Of a stretch of 64,000 nt of DNA, positions 46,503 through 58,900 are shown in pieces. Numbering within the stretch: the first letter of the stretch is position 1; each line of letters opens with the position of its first letter. The notes beneath the pieces were generated by a model. That model did not search any database. It was not told the DNA's origin and saw only the letters and a list, made by a program, of their open reading frames with translations. The position numbers were made by a program, and so were the translations under genes. Source of the stretch: Galbula dea (lineage: Eukaryota; Chordata; Aves; Piciformes; Galbulidae); assembly GCA_013399015.1 (NCBI GenBank), contig VWZX01009172.1:88909-152908 (forward strand), given 5' to 3'.

Positions 46503-49500
46503 AAACTTGACCCAGTTTTTCCACTAACTACCCATCTTGCATCAAACTTTTAGAAGTAAGTTTTGAAATTAGATATCAGAAAGTAAGGGTAATAATCTTA
46601 AACAGCAGATTTTCAACAGTCAGTTCAAGTGGGTCACTTGATTTTTTTTTGTACATTCTCACTGCTGCTATCATCCCCAATGGCTGTGCTGTGTGCAGCT
46701 TCCCTTAGGCAGTTACTACAAGGATGGCAAGTAGATTTTACATTGCATTTCTGCAGACGTGGGTTTACATTGCTGCTTGTGCATGTGCATTGCAACATTT
46801 TAGAGACCTTTTCAGGCAAATGTCATTTTAATATGTCATTTTTATTTTCAATAAAAAGTTGAATATGGGGCTTAGCTGACCAGACAGTTGTTGGGCTTGG
46901 GGATTTTTTAATCTTCAAAACCAGATCACTAACCCTGATTTGTGATATTCTTATTCATACTTCAGATTTTCATTAGCTGTAACAGCAGCTATCAAAGTAC
47001 ATTTTAGAATGTGAGGCATATTCAGTAGAAGCTCTAATAAGTAATTTTTCTGTGTATTGAAGCCTTTTTGTAAATTACTGGTCTTTGTTCTAAATGAGGT
47101 TGGATAAGTGAAGATATGACCAATGTTAAAACAGTTTTGTAAGGTTTGAAGCGTATTCCTGAAAAGAAATTAAGCATTTGCTTACATCCTACTCTGCTTC
47201 AGTTTATTTCTCAGTTCAGTAGTTTCCTCTCTAAATGCAACTTTTTATGTTACACTGACTCAAAAGCACAGAGAAATAAAATAATATATGTAGCAAAGCA
47301 AGTTTTCATTGGACAGTTTCAGAATTACAGGTTTGATTCATGAAGTTTACTGATTCACAAGTTCTGCTGATTCATACCAAGGTGGCTGATGAGCCTTTCC
47401 ATTTGCTCCAGGGGAAGCTGCTGGTCCTTCCACAGGAGCATCTGAACAAGTTATATGTTGATGGTTTTCTGCCAAATCTCTTTTGTTAGGAAAGTAGATA
47501 TCTCTGGACTGAGGCCATAGCATCCCCTAGGAGGAATACTAAGCTGTCATGGAAACTGTGTGTGAATTCTTTCATTTGTTGTCACACTAGGAAGAGGGAG
47601 TGGGACAGCCTGAATCCTCAGGAGGTGCTGATGGGACCCAACCCACCCACACCACCAAAACCACATCCACCCAGAAGGTTGTTAGCCCGGGTGGTTACTA
47701 AATGGTCAAAGAAAGGGGTTGGTGTTTGTCCATGCTGTTGTATGTGAATAGAAGGGTGCAGGGTTTTTTGAAAGTTAAGCCTGCATTTTGCTAAGCATTG
47801 CAGGCATAGGTTGGTAAAACAGGTGCTTAAGGAAAGTCCTTCTGTTCCGAGGAATGGCAAATGAGTGATACAGTGGGCCAGAGCAGGTACAGATCTAAAG
47901 CAGTAAATCTAAACCTAGCTGCCCAAATTTCTACTTTTAAAAATTTTCTTCCATTAGAAGTTGTTCCTGGTGTCCCTTCAATCCCAATATGAAAAAACTG
48001 GTTTTGACACGTGCCTTCACTCGTGCTGGCCCTCACTGAGAGTGCAGCAAAGAGCAGGCACCTGAGGAAGTGATGCTACCTTGACAGCACACTGCAGAGT
48101 GCACATGGTGCCATTGGGTCCCACGTTGGGCATCAGCATCTCTCTGCAGGCCCCTGCCAGTGTGCTGTCCTGGGGCAAGTAATGGCTCTGTTTGCTTTAC
48201 CCAGACACCTTCCCTCTTTTCCTTTATGTTCTCTTAATAAAGGGAGGTTTCTTCTCAGTCCCTCTTACAGTTAGCAGTGTTTTAGCGCCACATGTACAAG
48301 AGCAGTAGTTTAGACCCATTGTACCCCAGACTTACTTTCTGCCTGTTTGACCTGCTCTTTGTGTGGGATAGAGACTGTTACTATAATAATTGGGCTGCTT
48401 GGGATTTTTCCTCACATTTTAAAGGGTGTTGGATACTTTACCAAAAAAATACACATCATCAGCTGCTTCCTTTCACACCTGATGCAGCTTTAACACTCTG
48501 ATTTTAATACCTCTGGATACAGAATTTTTCCAACTACGAGCAGAAGTTTGTAGAAATTATTAATAGTAAAACAGTCTTCACCGTGAAGTGCTATAACAAT
48601 TGAAGATATCCTGCCAGGATAGTAGTGATAAGAATGTGCTTACCCCATGATTTGTAACAAACAGTGATACTACTTGCCTCATTGCTTTGCTTTAATGTTC
48701 AGTTGAATCTTCGTAACTTAACTGGTTAAAAGGAGAGAGACCTCACTCTGTGCTCAAATGTAATCTTTTTCTGTGCATGAGGGTCTGCATAGAGTATCTC
48801 ATAGTTCATGCCAGTTCTCCTAGGTGAGAGTCTTCAGCTGAGCTTATTCTTTTGCAGATTCTTCTGCTTATAAAGCAACCCTCCGCACATTGTGAGAAAG
48901 TAGCAAATGAAGCATTCACTACTAATCTAAAGGGAAAAGGTCAGAATTTACTAAGGCTCTGTAGTGTAGAGTGGTGTTGACTTGCTTCTCCTCTAGCAGA
49001 GAGGCAGTGAGCTGAATTGACTCTGCAAGAGGTTGTTGCAGTCCATGGCACTGCTGCCTCACCACAGTGATCTCAGCAAAACCAAAGAAGGGTAGCATCT
49101 CTCCCCACTCCTGTGCTTGCATGTCATGAGTAGTTTCCTGTCTCTAGGTGCCGTATCCTTTTGCAAGGGTAAAATTCTGACAGAAGAGCACAGAAGTATC
49201 TTTCCTACAAGCAGTGGGCAAAGCAGTCGGGGATGGTTGAGAGCTGTCTGTAACTGCAGAGGATACAGGGGAATCATGGTGTGTGAGCAGACAGTCCATC
49301 ATTCATTCTGCCTGTTTTATAAATATGCATATTTATATTGCATGTGTAAATAATACCAGGTTATGTTGCGTGTGCACGCTGTCTATCACTCTGCGGGGCA
49401 GGGCAGAGAATGAATACCAAGGCTACTTACTGGGCTTTCTTAATTTAGCAACCATTAGCATAGCTGCCCATCAACCATTTTTAATTCTGTGCTTCAGTGT

Positions 49501-49589
49501 AACCAATGTGTTTATTTCCGGAGCTCCTCACAGGCATAGCTTAGGCCAAGTACAAGTTGAATAACCTTCAGGAAAGCTGTGCTGTCCTT
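46503..49589. other. Intronic stretch with no recognised feature
   Basis: Three kilobases without a supported gene or named repeat. Short open frames on both strands carry no motif. Confidence 0.6.
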
Positions 49590-49915
49590 CTGTCGGCCGC
49601 TGTCTTTGAAAATTGCTTGCAGAGTTAGTGAGCAGGAACAGTTAAGATTTACAAACAATGATGAAGCTTGTCATGCATCTTTCACCATTCATCATCTGGG
49701 TGCTGTGGCTGGGCGGTGAAGTGTTCTTCATAAAAACCAGCTCAGTGTGAAATACACCTCGCAGCAATGTTTACTGCTCTGAAACTCGTCAGCAGCCCTT
49801 TATAGTAAATCCAGATTGCGATGTGACATTACAGTATATCATTGCAGAGCGCGCTGGCGTTTACACTAGGAATGAGTGCAGTTCACACCAGATGAGATGT
49901 CGAAATTGAGTTATG
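49590..49915. promoter_or_regulatory. Candidate conserved non-coding element in intron 4
   Basis: A non-repetitive block of balanced composition with retained CpGs (for example GCAGAGCGCGCTGGCG near 49845) and a SOX-type core (AACAATG near 49655). It differs from its AT-rich surroundings and has no open frame. It resembles deeply conserved non-coding DNA in style, but conservation cannot be seen from one sequence. Confidence 0.3.
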
Positions 49916-49972
49916 TAGGAATTTGGCTGTTATATGGGGATAGCTTTTGTTTTCTGAGGACTGAAAGTTAGC

Positions 49973-50095
49973 TTTATATGTATAATATATATAATCTACA
50001 CATACCTGTACTTGTGTGTGGGTGCCTATATCGATACAAGGGTATATATACATGGCTATACAGGTACATACATGTTGTACACACTTTCTGTATAC
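49973..50095. repeat. TA/TG-rich low-complexity stretch
   Basis: Runs of TATATGTATAATATATATAA, then GGTATATATACATGG and ACATACATG units. This is a degenerate alternating purine-pyrimidine repeat. Confidence 0.7.
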
Positions 50096-52689
50096 AAACG
50101 CTGCATGTGTTCACATACAGATTCCTGTGATGGGACCCTGTCTTATTTTTATACTATTTCTTAAAAAGCATTTCAGTATGTTGTTGAAGTGCTGCAGTTT
50201 AGCATTAACTTTTTAGTGAAGTAGCTTTTTATTTTTAAAAAAACGCTATTGAAAATACAGTTCTTTGAATATCATAATTTTATGATTCCTGGCTAGATAT
50301 ATAGATTGGGAGTTTTCTTAAGAGATTTTTGGTTTAGGTTAATGGGATTTTTTGGAGGGTTGCTACAGCAGATGCTAACATAGAATTTCTTAGTGGCAAA
50401 GCCAGAGGACCTGTGAGGTGAATGTGTTACATACAGCTGGAGTGATGTGTTTAGGGGAGTGAGGGTGTGTGCAGGTGCAGACTGTGGGCAGCCGAGCTGT
50501 GGTGAGTCAGAGTGCTGTGGGTGCATCTCAGCTGGAGGAGGTTGCTTCTGAGAAGTAGAAACCGTACAGCTTACTGGATAACCACCAAAACAGAGCTCAG
50601 GCCCACTGCTGGGCGTTGGTTTGTATGGAATTTTTAATTATTTTTTTGTGTGTGAATATTTCCCAGAATTTGGGAGGTGGAACTTTGTGCAGATGATTTT
50701 GGGAGAATTTACACAGGAACCTTAAAATACAGAAACTACAAAAGTTACTGGTCCATCTCACTGTGCAGCAGATGTTTTGCTTGCTTGTTTTAGTCCCTTC
50801 AACTGCAGGGTGGACACAAGGTCATTGAGAAGAAGATAACAATAGTAGATGCCTTTGACCAGTTGCGTAAGGAGGAGGTCAGTGCAAAACACAACCAAGA
50901 CATTTTCTATATGAGTAGATTGAGGAGATGAATCTGCTGTCTTGGTGATCTGGTAGTCTAAGAAATATCCGTGGAGTTAAACAGTAATAGCCATATGAAG
51001 TGGAAAGCACACTGTGTCGGTTGGCCTACAGACAAGTACAGTGACCTTGCTTTAGTGAAACTTTGATGGCAGTTAATTGATTCAATCAAAATGAAAGAAA
51101 AGATTGGAGATAAACCAGCAAAGATTTTAAGTGATGTTGTCATTTCAGTGCTGTTTGGTAAAACCTGGAAATTAAGTTATATTTCACTTCTTTTAGTGTT
51201 GTGACTGCTTTATCTTCTGTGTTTGAAACAGAGCTGGCATGTTCTGGACTCTTCACTGAAGTCTTTTGGGTTTTTTTATTGCCTAGTTTTAAAACCAGAG
51301 GGAGACATGGGATCTTTGAAATATTGTTATATTTAATTTTAGATTTCTGAGACTTGTGCTTGGTTATTAAATATAGTTCAGAAGTGGAGAAAGGAGTGGA
51401 ACTGCTGTTGGTACTGCCAGAGAGGAGAGAGAACTATACTCCATTTGTCCTCCTCTCCTGTAGTTGTTTTTGCTTTGAGTGCTAATCCTGCAGTGAAATC
51501 ATACTTACCTAGCTCAGAACAGTTTCCACAAATGTGCTTATTGTTACTGATTTTATTGAATTTTTTTTTCTTAAAAGAACCACATGGTAAAGTTTACCTT
51601 TATATGTGCTGCAGGCAGTATGAAGGTAAAGCTTCAGATCTACTAATCAGGTAAATACAGAGGCTTCCAGGCAAACTAGTAGTATTGAAAACTTGTTCAT
51701 ATTCATAATTACTTTCATGGTACAGTATTTATCTTACCTTCTTGTTTACCAGGAGTGCTAAAGGATCCAGTGAAGTTTCCTGGGGATAACAGGTTAAGTG
51801 GGTAGAAGTGTTAAGCATTATTTATGAAATTTATTTTTACTTTATCCTTTTATTTTGAAAGGGTAAAGTTTGGACATCTTTTATGTTACTCTTATGGCTT
51901 GAATTAGACAGGTGGAGAGTAAAGCTGTCACTTGCAATGTAGTGGTTTCAGGCACCAGAATGTTGCATATAAAATCAAAGGGACATATTTCTTCACAACT
52001 TCGGCTGCTTTATGTATCTGTTTGGTTTCCAGTAACTTTACTAAGGTGCAATCTTCAGATAGACAAGAGTAAGTGATGACTTGACAAAGGGACACTGTAG
52101 TAACCTTAGGAAGCTTGAGGTCTTTATGAATACATGCTCAGAATACTATTGCAGAGCTTGTAATTTAATTCATTCTTGCAAGTGATTCTTTTCCTCTTGC
52201 AGTGTCTGCTATACAGAGATTGAAAGAGACTTCCAGGAGTTATGGTAGTAATTGAGAAACCACATTAACAGTATTTAGTGCATTGCTAGCATCCCGTTCT
52301 TGCTGTCCAGACATCTCCAAATTTGAGATAAATGAGTGAGTGCTGGCTAGGACTAAGAAAAAAAAATGTATCTTGTATGCCAAGTTAAATCACTTGATTT
52401 TATGGTGTTTTCCCACACACGTACAAAAGTCATCTGGTGGTGGTGGTGGCAGTTTGTTTTGGTGACCCTGTAAAGAATCAAAGCAAACATATTTATAGAG
52501 CACAGTAAAAATAGTCCAGGATGAAATTGCTCAGAAGGGGGGAGTGGGGGGGTAGTGAGAAAACACACCGCAAATAAGCTAACAGTATGTTGGCTGATTA
52601 TAATGACTGTCTTATAACATCCAGGAGTTGTCAATCATACCTTAATGTTTGTAGAAGTGAAAAGTCAATGTGTAGTTGTTTAATTTGAC

Positions 52690-53005
52690 ATGACTCTCAG
52701 GTTGAGAAAGTGTAATCGCTGGAGGGGACAGTTAAGTAGCTGTGCTCCGTGTCAGCCTGTCTCGCTCTGACTACTGCACTAAATGCTTTTCTGATGAGCG
52801 ATAGATTTGGTTAAATACCAGGATAATTGCTAGCTACAGCATCCGGCACTCTTTTAATGCCTTGTACTACAACTGTATTAGCTGTTGCCTGAGGCTGTTT
52901 GAGTTTTCTGCAGAGAAGAAGGCATGTACGTTCAATTACATTGTTCTCCTTCAGGTCTTGAAGGGCAATTGTTGCAGAGCTAAATAGGCTATAATAAATT
53001 GTGTT
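52690..53005. promoter_or_regulatory. Candidate conserved non-coding element with a DMRT-type core
   Basis: A non-repetitive, non-coding block with retained CpGs and several TAAT/ATTA cores. It contains TACATTGTT at 52937-52945, the core of the DM-protein binding motif. That would fit an autoregulatory element of DMRT1, but a single short core is weak evidence. Confidence 0.3.
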
Positions 53006-53823
53006 TCATTTCTTCCAAACCTGTTGAATTAGATCAGACATACAATCGTTACAGCTGCTTTCTGCTTTTGACATTTTGTTAGACTGCTGAGAACACACAA
53101 AGAACTGTTTAGACAGAAGTGTTTTTTCACTAAAAAAGTGGAAAAACACCAGGCTTGTCTTGCTGCACTGGTGCAAAGTCAGTGAACCTCTTTTGCATGC
53201 TATAAAAGTATTTGCTTCCCTCAGTGTTTCCAAACATGTAAATAAGATCATATACAAATGCATATTCATGCTTATTGTGCATAATCAGAATAGGAGACGG
53301 ACTTTGCTCTGCCCTCTGTAATTAGGAGAGTGTCAGTGTTTTCACTGATGCTCTGGTGCTGCTGGTGTTCTAAGAAGGCTTGAAGTAACATGGTGGTTTC
53401 TGCCAGGGTGGTTGCGCACTGGTTCTTATGAGTTGTCACACCACTTGGGTGCTGGCCTAGCTCTTGCTTGCAGAGCATGCTCCCATTGCATCACAGCACC
53501 AAAACATGAGGCAAACACCAACAGCTCCCTAACCCTTCTCCTCAGTGTATACCACCTTTGGTACAAAAGGGTCTTGCCCTGCTTGGCACCTACAAGCTGC
53601 ACAAGGTGAGAGGACAGCTGAAAGCATCTGTGCACAGATGGGAGTATTACAGCTCACTTTAAAAATGATTGGAAGGGATTGTGCGGGAGCATTTATTTTT
53701 TTAAAATGTTTCTCTCAAAAGTGTGGAAAGATCTGGAGATATTTTTTAAAGTATCTTCAGAACTGAACACTTCATTTGTTTTTTCATTATTATATGTGAT
53801 CCAAAAAGACTGGGAGCCAGGTT

Positions 53824-53892
53824 AACCACATTTGAAAAACGGTTCACATTATAATAATAAATAACCACATTTCAAAATGGTTCATTTTGAAA
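53824..53892. repeat. Imperfect tandem duplication, 39-base period
   Basis: AACCACATTTGAAAA at 53824 is followed 39 bases later (53863) by AACCACATTTCAAAA. GGTTCACATT and GGTTCATTTT follow at the same offset. Confidence 0.75.
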
Positions 53893-55539
53893 TAAACTAA
53901 ACAATTGTGATTTTGTTTCTTCTTTACCACTGGCTTTTACATCTTTGCATTTAGTTCCTGCTTTTTTGTAATTTTACAATGCCAGTTTTAAACCTCTGTG
54001 TCTAATGTTTCTCTCATAGTACTGATTTCTTTTACTTCAATTCAGTATCTATTAAATAAGTTTCACAAGCAGAAGGTTTGCCTAAGGTCTGAATCACCCC
54101 CATATGCTGTGGGTAGCATGTTTATTTACCCCAAGCATGGCACTAATCATGTCTTAGACTACAAAAAATAAAAGAATGGGTTTAGTCCAGTTTGTTTCCT
54201 TCCTGGACATGAAAGAAAAAGAAAAATCAATGACTTCTCTCTCCTGTTCATTTATAAATCATTTTCCCTCTCAAGTTCTGTCTCAGAGCAGTTGCAGACA
54301 CTGCAAAGAGTGTTTTATTTTCCTACTCTGAAACAACTGTTTACACTAGATTTTTTAAACTATTTTTTGTATTGGCTTTTGGCTATATAAACCACATTTT
54401 GATAAATTTCAGTCTAAGCCAGATGTGAGCTGGCTGTGTACCCTTAAATAGAATTTTAAATCTCCTAAGTACACTAAATCAAGACTGTGGTCATCTCAGT
54501 TTTTGCTATCCCCTCTCTTAGATAAATTTGAACTTCTAGTTCATAAAGCTGTCTCTTCCAGCTATGTCAAACTCATCCTGCCTCAACTCTTCCCTGAGTT
54601 ACAGTTGTTTCCAGGGACTTTAATTTTATGTATTGAGTCTCTAATTTTTCCAAGGCATAAGCACAGCACATGAGTTTTTTCAGAGTCTACATTGATGTAA
54701 AACAACACTGGCTTTTTGAGAGGTGTCTGGTGGATGCTTTTGCAGGGACAAACCCAAATGAAACTGTAACTGCCTAAAGTATAGCTAAAAAGGACTGAGG
54801 AGTGAGAAACGTGGGTTGGCCCCTAGTTTGAAAGTAATTACCCCTTCTTATCCATGTGGCTGACCTCTGTACCTCTGACTCTAACTGTCCAGCTTGGATC
54901 ACTACATCTGCTTTTCTTGCTGCATTCAGCTGCTGTACCTGTCAGCTGCATGTGTGGAGGGAGACTGCCTGCCCCATCCTCCAAAGGAGGCATAAAGCCT
55001 GCCTTGACCCTAAACAGCACCAGGTACTCAGTTACTCTGCATGGTAAAAGTTCCTTGAATCCCTTGCCATCTCTACCTGTACATCCTCTGCCTCATGTCT
55101 GTGGTGGGTTGCAGCAGGGCTGTATGATGCAGCATGAACTGCACTTTTTGCTTCCCTGCTGTCCTCCCTCTCTTACCCTTACAGCACTGAATCAGTTCTG
55201 TGTTGACTGGAGTTGCATTAAGTGCTTTTGAAATTAACTGAGATGTAGCATGGAACTCTTAAAGACAAGCAGTCTTTGGCCCACTAGACCCAAGGAATCT
55301 GTCTTAAAGATCTTCTCTAACAAGAGATGACGATAAAATTCTGTGTTTCTATATGTTTATTTATTTAAGAACTTTTCTGCCACTTGAACATGATTTAAAA
55401 TTCACCTTCCTGACTTCAGACCATGCCAAGCAAGGGCAAGGGAAGCACATGTTGAAAATAGGTCAAATACACTCAAGCCCATTCCACTAACCTTAGTAAG
55501 GAGAGAGGGCACAAGACCACTGAAGAGACCTAGTACTAT

Positions 55540-55936
55540 TGTAGAAAACTAAAACAACCAAGGGTTTTAGGCCCTATTATTCCTGAAGAAGGAAAGGCTC
55601 CAAGGAGACCTTGTTGTGGCCTTTCAGTACTAAAGGGAGCCTCTAAGAAAGGTGGAGACAGTCTTTTTAGCAAGGCCTGTTGTGGTGGAACAAGGGGTAC
55701 TGGCTTTAAACTAAAGGAGAGGAAATTTAGACTGGATATAAGGAGGAAATTTTTCACAATAAGGGTGGTAAAGCAGTGGAGCATATTGCCCAGGGAGGTG
55801 GTGGATGCCCCATCCCTGGAAGTATTCAGGGTCAGCTTGGACAGGGCTCTGAGTGATCTATCTAGTAGTGTCCCTACTTGCAGCAAGGGGATTGGACTAG
55901 GTGACCTCTAACCTTTCTTTGATTCTATGGTTCTAT
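55540..55936 (+). mobile_element. CR1 LINE 3' fragment, sense
   Basis: Sense CR1 with GAAAGGCTCCAAGGAGACC, TTTCAGTACTAAAGGGAGCC, TAGACTGGATATAAGGAGG, GCCCAGGGAGGTGGTGGATG, CCATCCCTGGAAGTATTCAG and the tail TTTGATTCTATGGTTCTAT. It is 5'-truncated, about 400 bases, without a working frame. Confidence 0.95.
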
Positions 55937-58900
55937 TGACCCAAAGCTTGTAAATGGTAAATTGTGATCTCAGGGAAGTTTGGCCCTTTCTAGCAAGGCT
56001 ATTGCTGTCAGAATCCTGAAGAAAGTGCTGGGCACTGGTGGGTTGACCACCTCACCAGGTCTGCATCTCTACAGTTGTAGGAGGTCAGCAGACCTTCCTA
56101 GACTTAGAGAGATGACACCAGCAGCACCAGCAGCATTGTTAGGAGCAGTCCATGCCCTCCAGCTGATGGCACATGGTCAGCCAGAGTCTGGCCTTTCACC
56201 TTGGAGCAGGACCAGCCTCAGTGCTGAATCAGCATTTCACTGTCTGCATTTGATATTGCTATTGTGTTTGTGGAAATAAATATAAATGCAAAGCAGTGGG
56301 TCTGTCTTAAGCCTAATGTTCTGTGAAACTTCATTTAACATATTTGACTACCTCAAAATTGTTTTGTGTTCATTTTTTGTCCCTATTTTCTCAAGTATTG
56401 TGACTTACTGCAGTGAGGTTCCTAAACTTCAGAGGGCATATATCTCACTTTAAAATAAGTTGCAACATTTTTACTTTGTTCACGCACAATACCCATCTTA
56501 TGCTGCATATTTCATCAATACTTACTGGACCATTTTACTGCAAATCTGCTTGACTTGCTTCCAAATGAAAGTTAATATTAAAAATGGTAATGTCATGGTA
56601 GTATTGTCATTTCAAAGCCTTCTAGGCTGTTAAAACTGCAGATTCACTTTAAATTGTAAGCTGTAATTGATAAGGCTCTTTCTTCCCTCTTGTTCAATTT
56701 TGAGCACAGTTGTTGCTGAGTACAGTTGTTGCTCATGCTGAAGTCAGTGACAAACCTCCTGCTGCTTTCACTAGTGTGGTATGAGTTGCAGGTTCTTGCA
56801 TTTTCCCTTCCCAGCAGAGCTTTAAAAAAAACAACCAAACAACAAATCTATTCTGCAAGTGAAAAATCTGTTGTGTGTACCATATCAGATCACTTCCATT
56901 AGGCTTAAGATTTTCTCTGATTGTTCAGTAACCTATTGGTTTCTAAAAGCTTGAAAATCATGGGCAAAAAAATCTTTTAATCTGTGTAATATGGTACTTT
57001 AGCACTGAGCCAGTATTTTCTAAAATGAAGACTCTCATTAAACCTGAAAGAGCTGAGGCCATCATTATTAGCTATTTGGTTACTCTTTGAGCATTTGGAC
57101 TGATGACAACAGGCTTGGATTTCATCCTTGTTTATAGATTGACATTAGCAATAATAAAAAAGTAAAGAGGGGTGACCAGAATTAACATTTACAGTTACAT
57201 GGCTAGTCCTGGTGTTACACAAACTGTGATATCCTCCTTTTTTTCCTGATATTCTAGTGAAGGTTAACAGCCTTTCTTACTCAAGAACAGAAAAATATAT
57301 AGCCCAAATAGTGTTGTGCTTGGATTTCTGCGACTACTACAAAAAAGTTATACGTGATTATTAAAACTCTTCTAATCTTGTTTTCTTCCTCTAGCATAGC
57401 TTTGTAAGGGGAAAACCTTGTGCCTTTCTTTAATCTCCACATATTCTGCTGCTTGATAACATTATCCTGAGCCTTGAGCGCACTATTTCCTTTTCTTGCC
57501 ACAGCTATTGCAAACGGAAATGCACTTTCTAAGTAGGACTGTTAATGCTTCTAGAGGTAATAGTTCACAAGGAACCTCTTGTTTAGACAGTTTTAAGTGT
57601 ACACACCAAGTAAAACAGAAGCAACTGTATTGTAGTGATGCCCAGAAGTAGATGACGAATGGGAAGTCACTAGCAGTTTTCTGTGTTGCACTAGGAGATC
57701 AGTGTAGCATATGAGGTCTTTCCTTGAAACAGGGAGCCGCCCCCACATCTGTATGTCTGATCTGGTGTATGCAATACATGGAGCTCAGTTTTAAGTCAGA
57801 TCTACAGCTGAGTTTTCATTAGCCCCTTGTAACTCTTTCGTATCAGCTGATGTCTTGTCTCACTCTCTGCTGTGCATAACACTAAGAAGCCTGCACCCAT
57901 GCTATGTTGTAGTTTCTGCAGCAAGCAGAAACCCTTGGCTTCAGGGAGGCTTCCAGAGTTTGTCCCTGTGGGAGCCATCACCTGGTTCAGGTCTGTAATG
58001 AGCCTGATTGATGGGAGGAGAGAGACAGTGAGTAAAGGACATTTTTAGTGCATTTATTCACTTGCAGATGTTGGCAGGAATTCTCGGTTGGTAGGAACCG
58101 TTTCATCCCAGCATTCATCCTGAGCAAGAGATCTATGAGGAAGGAGATGACAGTGTTTCTTTATGCTTCTAGAAGCAAAAGAACTGAAAGCTACTGGAGA
58201 TTCACGAAGCGTGAATGTCCTTCAGAAGCAGAAGTTACTGCAGCTTTACAATATATGAATCTCCATGTTCAAGGAAATCTTGAAAACACAGCTGATGAAA
58301 GTTTTGTCTCTTAAATTTTTTAAGGCTTTCTAGGAGGAGCCCATTGAGCCATAGGCTTCTCACTACTGGTGTCTTAAATATGCACAGAGCAGATACCAGC
58401 GTATGAGACTGATCCCCTCATGGCTGGTTTGTGAGGAGCAGCCAGATGTTGACAGTGGTTTCTTCACCTTAGTGTAAGTCAGTAGTCCTCCGTGTTTTCA
58501 AATAGTTCATTCACACAGGAATGAATTGCATGAGAGATTTAGTGGAGATAGATTTCTTTTTTTGACCTTATGTTAATTATCTGTGCTTTAAGAGTTGAAC
58601 ATTTGGGGACACAGGTTTAAGTGCTCCAAAGATGAAAGGCAGCTGAATGGAGATCCCTTAGGATAACATCGCTTGGCCTTTCTGCATGTGTTTGTATTGA
58701 GATTTCATCTTGTTCATCTTAACAATGATCTGCAGCAAAATCAGGACTGACTCTGACACTCTTGTTGCCCCTCTAATGCTTTCTCCACAACAGAAAAGTT
58801 TAGGGGTGGGTTTCTCATGCTCCCTTTTGCTATGTGTCCTCTTGGTTGCTGAGCCAGCTTCTCTGATTCTGAGTCCCTGGTTTTACAGCAGTAATCTTTT

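Noticed and set aside
49973..50095. AT-rich tract as a replication origin or special structure
   Set aside because: It is ordinary degenerate TA/TG low complexity. Nothing else supports a specific role.
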